Source of the DNA: Verrucomicrobiota bacterium
GTDB lineage: Bacteria > Verrucomicrobiota > Verrucomicrobiia > Opitutales > Opitutaceae
Direction of reading: 5' to 3'
DNA: 47,730 nt
NCBI GenBank assembly: GCA_025352985.1
Contig: JANXRL010000160.1
Span: forward strand, 1 to 47,730
The notes below the pieces were generated by a model that had not been told where the DNA came from, ran no database searches, and saw only the letters and a list, made by a program, of their open reading frames with translations. The position numbers and the translations under genes are program-made. Below, piece after piece: positions 1 to 6,812 of the stretch (the first letter of the stretch is position 1; each line of letters begins with the position of its first letter).

Positions 1-257
1 ATCCGGTGCGCGGTGCTGGCGTCGATCACACAGGTGTTGGGATTGGCGACGAGCGCGGCCGATTCCTTGGCCGCCGCATCCGGCAGACACAGGAAAACGA
101 TGTCCGCCGAGTTGAGGCAGGCGGCCTTGACGGCGATGTCCTTGCGCTTCGCCGGATCGATGGTGATGAGCTCCACATCCGCGCGCAGCACGAGCCGCTC
201 ATGGATTTGGAGGCCGGTGGTGCCTTCCTGACCGTCAACAAAGACCTTGGTTTTCAT
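1..257 (-). CDS. argC: N-acetyl-gamma-glutamyl-phosphate reductase, partial (N-terminal part)
   Basis: Reading on the minus strand from the ATG at 257, the protein begins [20 protein letters not shown] and runs off the window edge after about 85 codons. The [11 protein letters not shown] stretch is the NAD(P)-binding start of ArgC, which reduces N-acetylglutamyl phosphate to the semialdehyde in arginine synthesis. The later stretch with [16 protein letters not shown] also fits the Rossmann domain. The very early nucleotide-binding motif suggests the short type-2 ArgC subfamily. The catalytic Cys/His half lies outside the window, so intactness cannot be judged. The next gene downstream in the window is unrelated and starts a lower-GC patch. 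Confidence 0.85.
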   Translation of the reverse strand, partial: MKTKVFVDGQEGTTGLQIHERLVLRADVELITIDPAKRKDIAVKAACLNSADIVFLCLPDAAAKESAALVANPNTCVIDASTAHR

Positions 258-353
258 CGGGAGGCGGCAATCTCACCTCACATCGCCCGCGCCGCAAGCC
301 TCAGAAACACCCGACGTGATGCTCAAAACACCCGCAACCGACTAATTTTCCTG

Positions 354-1805
354 TTAGTAAACTAAGATCAGGACGACCGACTGTTGAGCTCTCGCCACCA
401 TGTCCTCGAAACGGGGCTTGATAGCGGGTTGGTTTGGTTCAGGTGCATCGTTACCGAGGTAGGGTTCAAGCAAAGCGAGAGCGTAAGCACCTTTGACCGC
501 ATAGTTCACGTTTTGAGGGATATCACCGGTGAGTTTTGCCACCTTCAACCCGAGTTTTGATACAACAACTCCGACTAAATTGCCGTTCTCATCCAAGAGT
601 GGACCACCTGAATTGCCTGGTTGCACCGGAACACTGATTTGCCATGCACGCGGATCATCACCGATGCCATTGAGACTGCTGATTTCTCCGCGTGTGACCT
701 TCGGGCTGAATCCTTGAATCTCTACATTGGGAAACCCAATCGTGGCGACAATTTGCCCCAGCTGCACTTTCTTCGAAGATGTAAGCGGGATGGCTTTATA
801 CGTGCCTTCGGTGATTTTTAAAATCGCGAGATCGTTGGCTTCGTCGATGCAGAGAATGGTGGCATTCCTGACTCCTCGTCCGGTTGTCACGGTCAGTCGT
901 TTTGCGCCGACAACCACATGCGCCGCAGTCAAAACATACCCTTGAGTGGTAACAATTGCGCCCGAACCACTCATCCTAGGTTTTTGATCCTCGCTGGCGT
1001 AAGACGCATCAGCTGACGGCGTGTTATTGCTAGGTGCGCCTGCGGCGTGCTTCGCCAATTCTATGTCGTGTAAAATTTGTTTACTACGTTGTTGAGAAGA
1101 AAGAGCCCCTTCGGGGCCGACAACTTGTTCGAGCGTATCCCTAGACTTAATGACATTTTCGGAACCTGACATCGCTGCGATATTTAGCCACGCAAGGCCC
1201 TCAACGCTGTCTTTTATTACGCCCTTTCCACTGACATATTCCAGCCCAAGATCATACTGGGCTTGAGAATGGCCTTGGAAGGCTGCCTTCCTGAACCAAT
1301 TCACAGCCTCCACATGATCCTGCGTCACGCCATCGCCAAAGGCATAAAGTTCGCCGATGATAAATTGTGCTTGGGAATTCCCCCGCTCAGCCGCACGGCG
1401 CCACCACTTTGCGGCCTCCGCAGCATCTTTGGCTACCCCACTTCCCTGATGATACATCACCGCTAAGTCATATTGTGCGATAGCTTCCCCCTGTTCGGCT
1501 GATTTTCGATACCACTTGACCGCTTCAACAAGGTCCTTCGTTACACCGTCTCCGGTATCATATGCAAACCCGAGCCTATACTGTGCAATTGCATTCCCCT
1601 GTTCAGCTGACTTTCGAAACCACTTCATTGCTTCAACGGGATCTCTTTTCACTCCGTCGTATTGGCAATACATCACACCAAGATTAAGCTGCGCCTCAGC
1701 ATCCCCCTGCTCAGCAGCCTTCCGTGTATTATCGAAGAATGCATCGGCATAACAGGCCGACATTAACGCGATAAAAAAAACCCATAATCGAAGCGCTTTC
1801 TTCAT
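354..1805 (-). CDS. Sel1-repeat / trypsin-like serine protease, secreted
   Basis: 483 residues from the ATG at 1805. Residues 1-22 form a signal peptide (MKKALRLWVFFIALMSACYA). Residues about 30-212 hold five Sel1-like repeats (pattern AQ..LG..Y..G.GV..D..EA..W..KAA). A linker leads to a trypsin-like domain with the triad visible: His296 in LTAAHVV, Asp325 in NDLAILK and Ser399 in QPGNSGGPL. This is the HtrA/DegP-type S1C fold, but no PDZ domain follows; the protein ends about 80 residues after the serine. A periplasmic protease with a protein-binding repeat module is likely; the substrate is unknown. Base composition is visibly lower in GC than the neighbours, suggesting horizontal acquisition. 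A longer reading frame extends upstream to 2039, but it crosses the neighbouring regulator gene and lacks a signal peptide at its start, so 1805 is preferred. Confidence 0.8.
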   Translation of the reverse strand: MKKALRLWVFFIALMSACYADAFFDNTRKAAEQGDAEAQLNLGVMYCQYDGVKRDPVEAMKWFRKSAEQGNAIAQYRLGFAYDTGDGVTKDLVEAVKWYRKSAEQGEAIAQYDLAVMYHQGSGVAKDAAEAAKWWRRAAERGNSQAQFIIGELYAFGDGVTQDHVEAVNWFRKAAFQGHSQAQYDLGLEYVSGKGVIKDSVEGLAWLNIAAMSGSENVIKSRDTLEQVVGPEGALSSQQRSKQILHDIELAKHAAGAPSNNTPSADASYASEDQKPRMSGSGAIVTTQGYVLTAAHVVVGAKRLTVTTGRGVRNATILCIDEANDLAILKITEGTYKAIPLTSSKKVQLGQIVATIGFPNVEIQGFSPKVTRGEISSLNGIGDDPRAWQISVPVQPGNSGGPLLDENGNLVGVVVSKLGLKVAKLTGDIPQNVNYAVKGAYALALLEPYLGNDAPEPNQPAIKPRFEDMVARAQQSVVLILVY

Positions 1806-1888
1806 TTTGTTAACCAAGGATAAATACCCGCTTCGAGCAAGGCTTGACCAATCACCTGATCCGCAGTCGGCCCAAGAACTTTTGCCAT
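1802..1888 (-). CDS. 28-residue ORF overlapping the protease start (possible gene remnant)
   Basis: From the ATG at 1888 the minus strand reads MAKVLGPTADQVIGQALLEA and then eight more residues ending in WLTK. Its TGA overlaps the ATG of the Sel1/trypsin gene (ATGA), a classic translational-coupling arrangement. The composition looks like real protein, yet in-frame stops lie a few codons upstream, so it is either a true micro-ORF or the surviving C-terminus of a gene displaced by the regulator next to it. I do not recognise the family. Confidence 0.3.
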   Translation of the reverse strand: MAKVLGPTADQVIGQALLEAGIYPWLTK

Positions 1889-1938
1889 GCGTTGGCCTAC
1901 TAATCAGCATCACTGCATACTTCATCCGGCGCTGTCTA

Positions 1939-2256
1939 CTACGACATGCTGTCGAGGCGCACGACGCAGTGGCCGAAATCGATCTCCAGCGTGCCAGGGG
2001 GCGGGCGAAAGGCGGGGGCCAAGGCATACAAGCGGCCATACACCGCGGTCACCACACCGATCCGGAGCATCAAGGCCACGTGCTTGGAGGCTGCCGCTGG
2101 CGTGATACCCATCCGCCGGCCCAGCTCATACACCGGCATCGCGGGCTCCTTGCACAGCTCGCGCAGCGCTATCCATCGTGCCGAGTTGCCTAGAAGACTG
2201 GCGACTTGCTCCACGTTTAACACCGGCACCGGGTTTGTCGGGTTGATTTCGCTCAT
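1939..2256 (-). CDS. small winged-helix (ArsR-like) transcriptional regulator
   Basis: 105 residues from the ATG at 2256 (MSEINPTNPVPVLN...). Residues about 15-80 form a winged helix: a first helix with LLGNSARWIALRELC, a helix-turn-helix with VYELGRRMGITPAAASKHVA, and a wing reading VTAVYGRLYALAP. This resembles ArsR/MarR-type DNA-binding domains. There is no metal-binding cysteine pair, so it is not an obvious metal sensor. The short tail (IDFGHCVVRLD) would not form a ligand domain. The reading frame is open upstream to 2358, but the ATG at 2256 sits where the domain starts. Two palindromes lie in the AT-rich region upstream and may be its operators. It lies upstream of, and on the same strand as, the Sel1 protease, which it may control. 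Confidence 0.7.
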   Translation of the reverse strand: MSEINPTNPVPVLNVEQVASLLGNSARWIALRELCKEPAMPVYELGRRMGITPAAASKHVALMLRIGVVTAVYGRLYALAPAFRPPPGTLEIDFGHCVVRLDSMS

Positions 2257-2292
2257 AGGATGAAAAATAGGCTTTCGTTGGCTCTTTTGGCA

Positions 2293-2308
2293 AAAAACGG
2301 ACGTTTTT
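2293..2308. promoter_or_regulatory. palindrome AAAAACG-GA-CGTTTTT, possible operator
   Basis: A perfect inverted repeat with 7-base arms and a 2-base centre lies about 37-52 bases upstream of the ATG of the small winged-helix regulator. Position and symmetry suit a dimeric repressor site for autoregulation. This is inferred from symmetry alone. Confidence 0.35.
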
Positions 2309-2421
2309 CGGGATTTTACCCTGTCTTCCGGGCATTTTCGGTGATTTTTAGCGCTCAATCAAGAGTTTTTACGCTTAAAGAAATCTTATTTCAACGCATT
2401 AAGATAACATTTAGACTTAAA

Positions 2422-2440
2422 GAGATATACACTATATCTC
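2422..2440. promoter_or_regulatory. palindrome GAGATATA-CAC-TATATCTC, possible operator
   Basis: A perfect inverted repeat with 8-base arms and a 3-base centre in the AT-rich stretch about 170 bases upstream of the regulator start. In DNA this AT-rich some symmetry is expected by chance, so support is limited. Confidence 0.25.
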
Positions 2441-2579
2441 CTAAAAGAGATAATAGTCCTACAAAAATATATTTTCGCTCACTAGGATCTATCATTAGAT
2501 TTAAGCAATAGATTCTACACTTACGCCAATTCTTGATTCGCTTACTCCGAAAGCCTTCAGGCTTACTTCAATGCATCGC

Positions 2580-3152
2580 TCAGCATTCGCTCAACCGCGC
2601 GATCACCGCCGGTAACAGCGCGTGCTCGGCCGCATGGACCTTGGCCGTGAAGCTTTCCAACGTGTCGCCCGGCTCGATGCGCACGACCGCCTGGTCGATG
2701 ATCGGGCCGCCGTCCACTTCCTGCGTGACGTAGTGGACGGTGCAGCCGGCGACCTTCACGCCGCGCCGCCACGCTTGGCCGATACCATCGAGTCCCGGAA
2801 AACTCGGCAGAAGGCTCGGGTGCAGGTTGATGATTTTACCCGCAAAAGTTTCAAGGAAGCGCGGCTTGATGACGCGCATGAAGCCCGCGAGCACGATGAG
2901 ATCGGCCCGACTTTCGCGGATCGCGTCGATGTAGCGCAGCTCGCCCTCGCCATCCAACTTCGTCTTGAACGGCGCGGGATCGAGGTAGGTCGCGGGCACG
3001 CCGAAACGCGGCCCCAGCTCAAGGATGCCCGCGTCCGGATGGTCGGAAAAAATCTGCACGACCTCGGCGCGGCCCAACCGGCCCGCCTGTTTGGCGAGCA
3101 GGATGGCTTCGGTGTTGGAGCCGCGACCGGAACCGAGGATGACGACGCGCAT
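2580..3152 (-). CDS. purN: phosphoribosylglycinamide formyltransferase
   Basis: 190 residues, normal PurN length. It transfers a formyl group from 10-formyl-tetrahydrofolate to GAR in purine synthesis, in the cytoplasm. The N-terminus MRVVILGSGRGSNTEAIL is the GAR-phosphate-binding loop. The catalytic Asn and His are in the INLHPSLLPSFPG motif, and the catalytic Asp is in the segment VTQEVDGGPIIDQ. The C-terminal helix is intact. It is the last gene of a minus-strand group, 8 bases after dnaJ, so it is probably co-transcribed with the chaperone genes; a functional link to them is not obvious. Confidence 0.93.
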   Translation of the reverse strand: MRVVILGSGRGSNTEAILLAKQAGRLGRAEVVQIFSDHPDAGILELGPRFGVPATYLDPAPFKTKLDGEGELRYIDAIRESRADLIVLAGFMRVIKPRFLETFAGKIINLHPSLLPSFPGLDGIGQAWRRGVKVAGCTVHYVTQEVDGGPIIDQAVVRIEPGDTLESFTAKVHAAEHALLPAVIARLSEC

Positions 3153-3160
3153 GGCAGAGC

Positions 3161-4321
3161 TCAGAAGAACTTCTTGGCCTTATCGAAGAAGCTTTTCGCC
3201 ATGGGTTCGTCGGCGTCGCCGCTTACGCGCGCATACTCTTCGAGAATTTTCCGTTGTTCGCTGGTGAGCGACTGCGGCACCTCGACTTGGACGCGCACGA
3301 GCTGGTCGCCCGCTCCGCCGCGCAGGCCGGGCATGCCCTTGGCCTTGAGACGGAAGGTCGTGCCGCTCTGCGTGCCGGCGGGGATTTTCAGCGAAGCCTT
3401 GCCGAAGAGCGTGGGCACTTCGAGCGCGCCGCCGAGGGTCGCGAGGGTGAATTTGATCGGAATCTCGCAGAAGAGGTCGTTGCCATGGCGCTCGAACAGT
3501 TCGTGGTCGCGCACGGCGAGAACGATATAGAGGTCGCCCGCCTGTCCACCGGCCATGCCGGCCTCGCCGTTGCCGCTGGAGCGGAGGCGCGAACCCGTTT
3601 CGACACCGGCAGGGATGCGCACGTTGAGCTTCGTGGTTTGCGCCGTGCGACCTTCGCCGCGACACGCGTTACAGGCCTTTTCGATCTTCTGGCCACTGCC
3701 GCCGCAGGTCGGACACGTCTGGGTGAAGGTGATAATGCCTCCACTGCGACGGACTTGACCGTGGCCTTTGCAGGTCGGGCACGTGACTTTCTTCGAGCCG
3801 GGTTCAGCTCCGTTGCCGTGGCAACGCTCACACGTGACGGCCTTGCGGAAGCTGATTTCTTTTTCGAGCCCCTTGGCCGCTTCTTCAAGGGAGATTTCGA
3901 GATCGTAGCGCAAATCGGAGCCGTCACGACCGCTGTCGCGACCGCCTCCACCGCCGCCAAACATTTCCTCGAAAATCCCCCCGGCTCCTCCACCACCGCC
4001 GGCGCCACCGAATATATCGTTAAAAATATCACGCGGATCATGAAACCCGCCACCTCCACCGCCGGCCGGGCCGCGCGGACCCGCGCCGCCCGCCTGCTTG
4101 AAGGCGTCATGACCGTAGCGATCATAAGCGGCGCGTTTGTCGGCATCCTTAAGAACTTCGTAGGCCTCGGAGACTTTCTTGAACATCTCCTCCGCCTCCT
4201 TGTTGCCGGGGTTTTTATCGGGATGAAACTGGATGGCCTTCTTGCGGTAGGCCTTCTTCAGCTCCTCATCGTTGGCGCCTTTTTCAACACCCAGCAGTGC
4301 GTAGTAATCTTGTTGAGCCAT
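3161..4321 (-). CDS. dnaJ: chaperone DnaJ (Hsp40, type I)
   Basis: 386 residues with full type I layout. The J domain (residues 1-70: [20 protein letters not shown], then the HPD motif in FHPDKNPG) stimulates DnaK ATPase. A long Gly/Phe-rich segment follows with several GGGGG runs. The zinc-binding domain has all four CxxCxGxG modules ([32 protein letters not shown]). The C-terminal substrate-binding and dimerisation domains follow. It acts with GrpE, encoded 8 bases upstream, and with a DnaK encoded elsewhere. Separation of grpE-dnaJ from dnaK and coupling to purN is the only unusual point. Confidence 0.96.
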   Translation of the reverse strand: MAQQDYYALLGVEKGANDEELKKAYRKKAIQFHPDKNPGNKEAEEMFKKVSEAYEVLKDADKRAAYDRYGHDAFKQAGGAGPRGPAGGGGGGFHDPRDIFNDIFGGAGGGGGAGGIFEEMFGGGGGGRDSGRDGSDLRYDLEISLEEAAKGLEKEISFRKAVTCERCHGNGAEPGSKKVTCPTCKGHGQVRRSGGIITFTQTCPTCGGSGQKIEKACNACRGEGRTAQTTKLNVRIPAGVETGSRLRSSGNGEAGMAGGQAGDLYIVLAVRDHELFERHGNDLFCEIPIKFTLATLGGALEVPTLFGKASLKIPAGTQSGTTFRLKAKGMPGLRGGAGDQLVRVQVEVPQSLTSEQRKILEEYARVSGDADEPMAKSFFDKAKKFF

Positions 4322-4329
4322 GGTGGAAA

Positions 4330-4929
4330 TCAGGCCTTGGCCTCGGTTGCGGCGGCACCCGTGGAAACGATCACCGAGGCCGGACGCAGCAGGCGGCCAT
4401 TCAGCGAATAACCGGTGCGCACAACCGTCACGACCGAGTCTTCTGCGACGGTGTCGCTGGGCTGCTGGGAAATCGCCTCGTGGAGATTGGCGTCGAACGG
4501 CTGGCCGAGCGGGTTGATTTCCTTAAGGCCGTGGCTGGAAAGGGAGGACTTGAGCTGCTCGGCCACCATGCCAATGCCACCGACAAGCGTCTTGAGATCG
4601 GCATTGGGCGCCTTGGCCGCCGCGAGACCGAGGCCGAGGTTATCTAGGACGGGAAGCAGGTCTTCCAGCACCTTGGAGGCGGCAAACTGGCGGAGCTCTT
4701 CCTTTTCGCGCACGGTGCGGCGGCGAAAGTTGTCCATGTCGGCCACGGAGCGGACGTAGCGGTCGTAGTTGTCGGCCGCCTCTTTTTTGGCGGCGGCGAG
4801 CTCGGCGGGAAGATCGATTTCAGGCAGGGCGGGCGCTGCCTTGGGCTCCGCGGCAGGCGACGGCGTGGCGGGCACCGATGAGGTGGCGGGAGGCGTGGAT
4901 TCGGTAGGGGAGGACGCGGACTCGTTCAT
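4330..4929 (-). CDS. grpE: nucleotide exchange factor GrpE
   Basis: 199 residues from the ATG at 4929. An upstream in-frame start at 4950 would only add MIRLSAY. A disordered Pro/Ala/Ser-rich N-terminus (about 40 residues) leads into the long coiled-coil helix ([20 protein letters not shown]) with the family motif DMDNFRRRT. The beta-wing C-terminal domain ([17 protein letters not shown], then [21 protein letters not shown]) is complete. GrpE releases ADP from DnaK. It precedes dnaJ by 8 bases and follows the DUF748-like gene by 17 bases. Confidence 0.95.
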   Translation of the reverse strand: MNESASSPTESTPPATSSVPATPSPAAEPKAAPALPEIDLPAELAAAKKEAADNYDRYVRSVADMDNFRRRTVREKEELRQFAASKVLEDLLPVLDNLGLGLAAAKAPNADLKTLVGGIGMVAEQLKSSLSSHGLKEINPLGQPFDANLHEAISQQPSDTVAEDSVVTVVRTGYSLNGRLLRPASVIVSTGAAATEAKA

Positions 4930-4946
4930 ATAAGCCGACAACCTAA

Positions 4947-5735
4947 TCAAGGCTTCGGCTTTTCTTCAAGTGTCGGCATCGCCGCGCTGTCTTTTTCTCC
5001 AGCCCTGCGAAAAGCATACGTCTGACGGGGCAAAGCCAGCTGGGTGGCCGCGTCGAGCGCTTTGCCCGTGTCGCCGGGAAGGAGCGCGGCCAGCGTGACG
5101 CCGTTCAGACTCGGGGCGGTATCGGCGAGGAACTTGTCGCCGCTGGTGACATTCGTGTAAGTGTGCTGGAAGTTCAGCGGCGTGAGCTGCGTGCCGGGTG
5201 TCTTGCCGCTGTCGTTTACGACCACGACCTCGCCAAGATGCACGTCGAGATGGCGGATAAGGAATTTCAGCGGGGAATCGACCGAGGCGGCAGGCGACTG
5301 AGGCTTTGCCTTTTTATCGGGCAACCATGACAGGCGGCGCGACAACAGATCGACGTTGTTCACGCCTTGGGCATTCGTGACGACGGTGACGCGTGCCACG
5401 TCGATCGTGCTCATGTCGATCACGGGGTGATCGCCAAAAAGCGAAAGTAGGTCGGCCTTGGCGGTAAACTTGCGCAAATCGAGAAACTCCGCGTGCCCGA
5501 AACCGACAGGGTTGGCCATAACCAGGCCGCGCAGGTTAATCTCGCCCTTGAACGGGTTGGCATAAATCGAATCCACCCGGGTGATGAAACCGGTGCGCTT
5601 CTCGAGCACGCTCGTGAGCAGACCGGGCAAAAACAGCATCCATCCCAACGTCATCATCGCCACCATGCACGCAAGGCACATCAGCGTTTTCAGCATGACG
5701 CCGCCGCGGGAGGAATGTTGTCCAGTTGTAGTCAT
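4947..5735 (-). CDS. membrane-anchored AsmA/DUF748-like protein
   Basis: 262 residues with one N-terminal membrane helix at about residues 14-38 (MLKTLMCLACMVAMMTLGWM...). After it comes an envelope domain with the AsmA/DUF748-type pattern: residues reading SIYANPFKGEINLRGLVMAN, then ADLLSLFGDHPVIDMSTIDV, typical of the repeating beta-groove of that family. The domain is short compared with full AsmA-like proteins. Such proteins are linked to outer-membrane or lipid-transport functions, but the role here is unknown. It lies between manA (28 bases) and grpE (17 bases) on the same strand. A short inverted repeat (GGTTAG-AC-CTAACC, 5745-5758) sits between it and manA. Confidence 0.6.
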   Translation of the reverse strand: MTTTGQHSSRGGVMLKTLMCLACMVAMMTLGWMLFLPGLLTSVLEKRTGFITRVDSIYANPFKGEINLRGLVMANPVGFGHAEFLDLRKFTAKADLLSLFGDHPVIDMSTIDVARVTVVTNAQGVNNVDLLSRRLSWLPDKKAKPQSPAASVDSPLKFLIRHLDVHLGEVVVVNDSGKTPGTQLTPLNFQHTYTNVTSGDKFLADTAPSLNGVTLAALLPGDTGKALDAATQLALPRQTYAFRRAGEKDSAAMPTLEEKPKP

Positions 5736-5763
5736 AACCTTTTGGGTTAGACCTAACCTGCGC

Positions 5764-6708
5764 TTAAAAGTTCTCCGTTACCAGAACGAGAGAGCCGACT
5801 TCGGTGTTAAATGAATTTTTTACCGAGTATGGCAGGATCACGTTGTCACCACGCGTGAGCACTTCGCCACCCGGCGTGACGAGCCGGCCTTCGACGACGC
5901 TCAGGATACGCGGCCTCTCGCCTGCGGCAAAACTCAGCGTCTCGCCCGCCTCCAGCAGCACACGACAAATGCGGAATTCCTTCGCATCCGCGATCACCGC
6001 CGACTTCCGTTCGCCGCGCACGGGCGCCGGCTCGAAATCGTCCCAACGGATGGATTGCAGTGATTCCGAGACGTGCATCTGACGCGGTTTGCCGTCGAGA
6101 CCGACGCGTCCCCAGTCGTAAACGCGGTAGGTCGTGTCAGAGTTTTGCTGGATCTCCAGAATGAGATTACCGCCATCGATGGCGTGGATCTGGCCGCTGT
6201 GCACAAGAATGGAATCACCCGCCGTCACGGGAAACCGGTGCACGCACGCTTCGAGCGTGAGGTCGCCGAGGGCTTTTTCAAACTGGGGGCGGGTGACTCC
6301 ATGCTTCAAGCCGACGATGAGATGCGAACCCGGAGCGGCGGCGGCGATATACCAGTTCTCCGTCTTCGGCTCGCCCTTGAGGGCGGGTGCGATCGCGGCG
6401 GGGGGGTGGACTTGCAGGCTGAGGCGCTCCTTGCAATCGAGCCACTTCACAATAATCGGGAATGGTTTGTCCGCCGGCCAGTGCGGTCCCATCACCTCGG
6501 CGGCGCGGGTCGCGATCACCCGCCGAAGCGTCCTGCCGTCAAACTCGCCTCCGTCCACGACGGACTGGGCCTCCGGACGGTCAACGATTTCCCAGCTTTC
6601 GCCGATGGGGCGGGACGGCGGCAACGCGCGACCGAGCGCGGTTTCCAGACCGCGACCGCCCCAAACGCGGTCCTGATAGAGAGGCTTAAGCCTAAGAAAG
6701 GAGTTCAT
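5764..6708 (-). CDS. manA: mannose-6-phosphate isomerase, class I
   Basis: 314 residues from the ATG at 6708; the frame is open further upstream but homology begins with MNSFLRLKPLYQDRVWGGRG. The enzyme interconverts mannose 6-phosphate and fructose 6-phosphate in the cytoplasm. The metal ligands of the cupin fold are present: Gln99 and His101 in LSLQVHPP, Glu117 in KTENWY and His175 in HSGQIHAI. The second cupin half ends in a complete C-terminus. This is the short Bacillus-type layout. It heads the minus-strand group through purN and is divergent from ftsK, with 104 bases between the two starts. Confidence 0.9.
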   Translation of the reverse strand: MNSFLRLKPLYQDRVWGGRGLETALGRALPPSRPIGESWEIVDRPEAQSVVDGGEFDGRTLRRVIATRAAEVMGPHWPADKPFPIIVKWLDCKERLSLQVHPPAAIAPALKGEPKTENWYIAAAAPGSHLIVGLKHGVTRPQFEKALGDLTLEACVHRFPVTAGDSILVHSGQIHAIDGGNLILEIQQNSDTTYRVYDWGRVGLDGKPRQMHVSESLQSIRWDDFEPAPVRGERKSAVIADAKEFRICRVLLEAGETLSFAAGERPRILSVVEGRLVTPGGEVLTRGDNVILPYSVKNSFNTEVGSLVLVTENF

Positions 6709-6812
6709 TGCAGGCAGCCAAGTTGAGCGCGAAAATACAACGGGGGAATATTGCGTTTGACGGAGCATGGCGTTGGCGTGGTATCCAACCGGCTGCCCAA
6801 GATCGAAAACAC

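Larger units (their letters stand above)
2257..2579. other. AT-rich intergenic region upstream of the small regulator
   Basis: About 320 bases with no convincing gene. From about 2340 to 2540 the sequence is strikingly AT-rich for this GC-rich chromosome. It holds the two palindromes listed separately, repeated CTTAAAGA words, and a small hairpin (AAGCC-TTCA-GGCTT, 2549-2562) just past the purN stop. It likely carries the promoter for the minus-strand regulator. The composition suggests an acquired patch. Confidence 0.6.

Noticed and set aside
5745-5758. hairpin GGTTAG-AC-CTAACC between manA and the DUF748-like gene
   Set aside because: Only six pairs and no T-run, too weak to call a terminator; no second copy seen.
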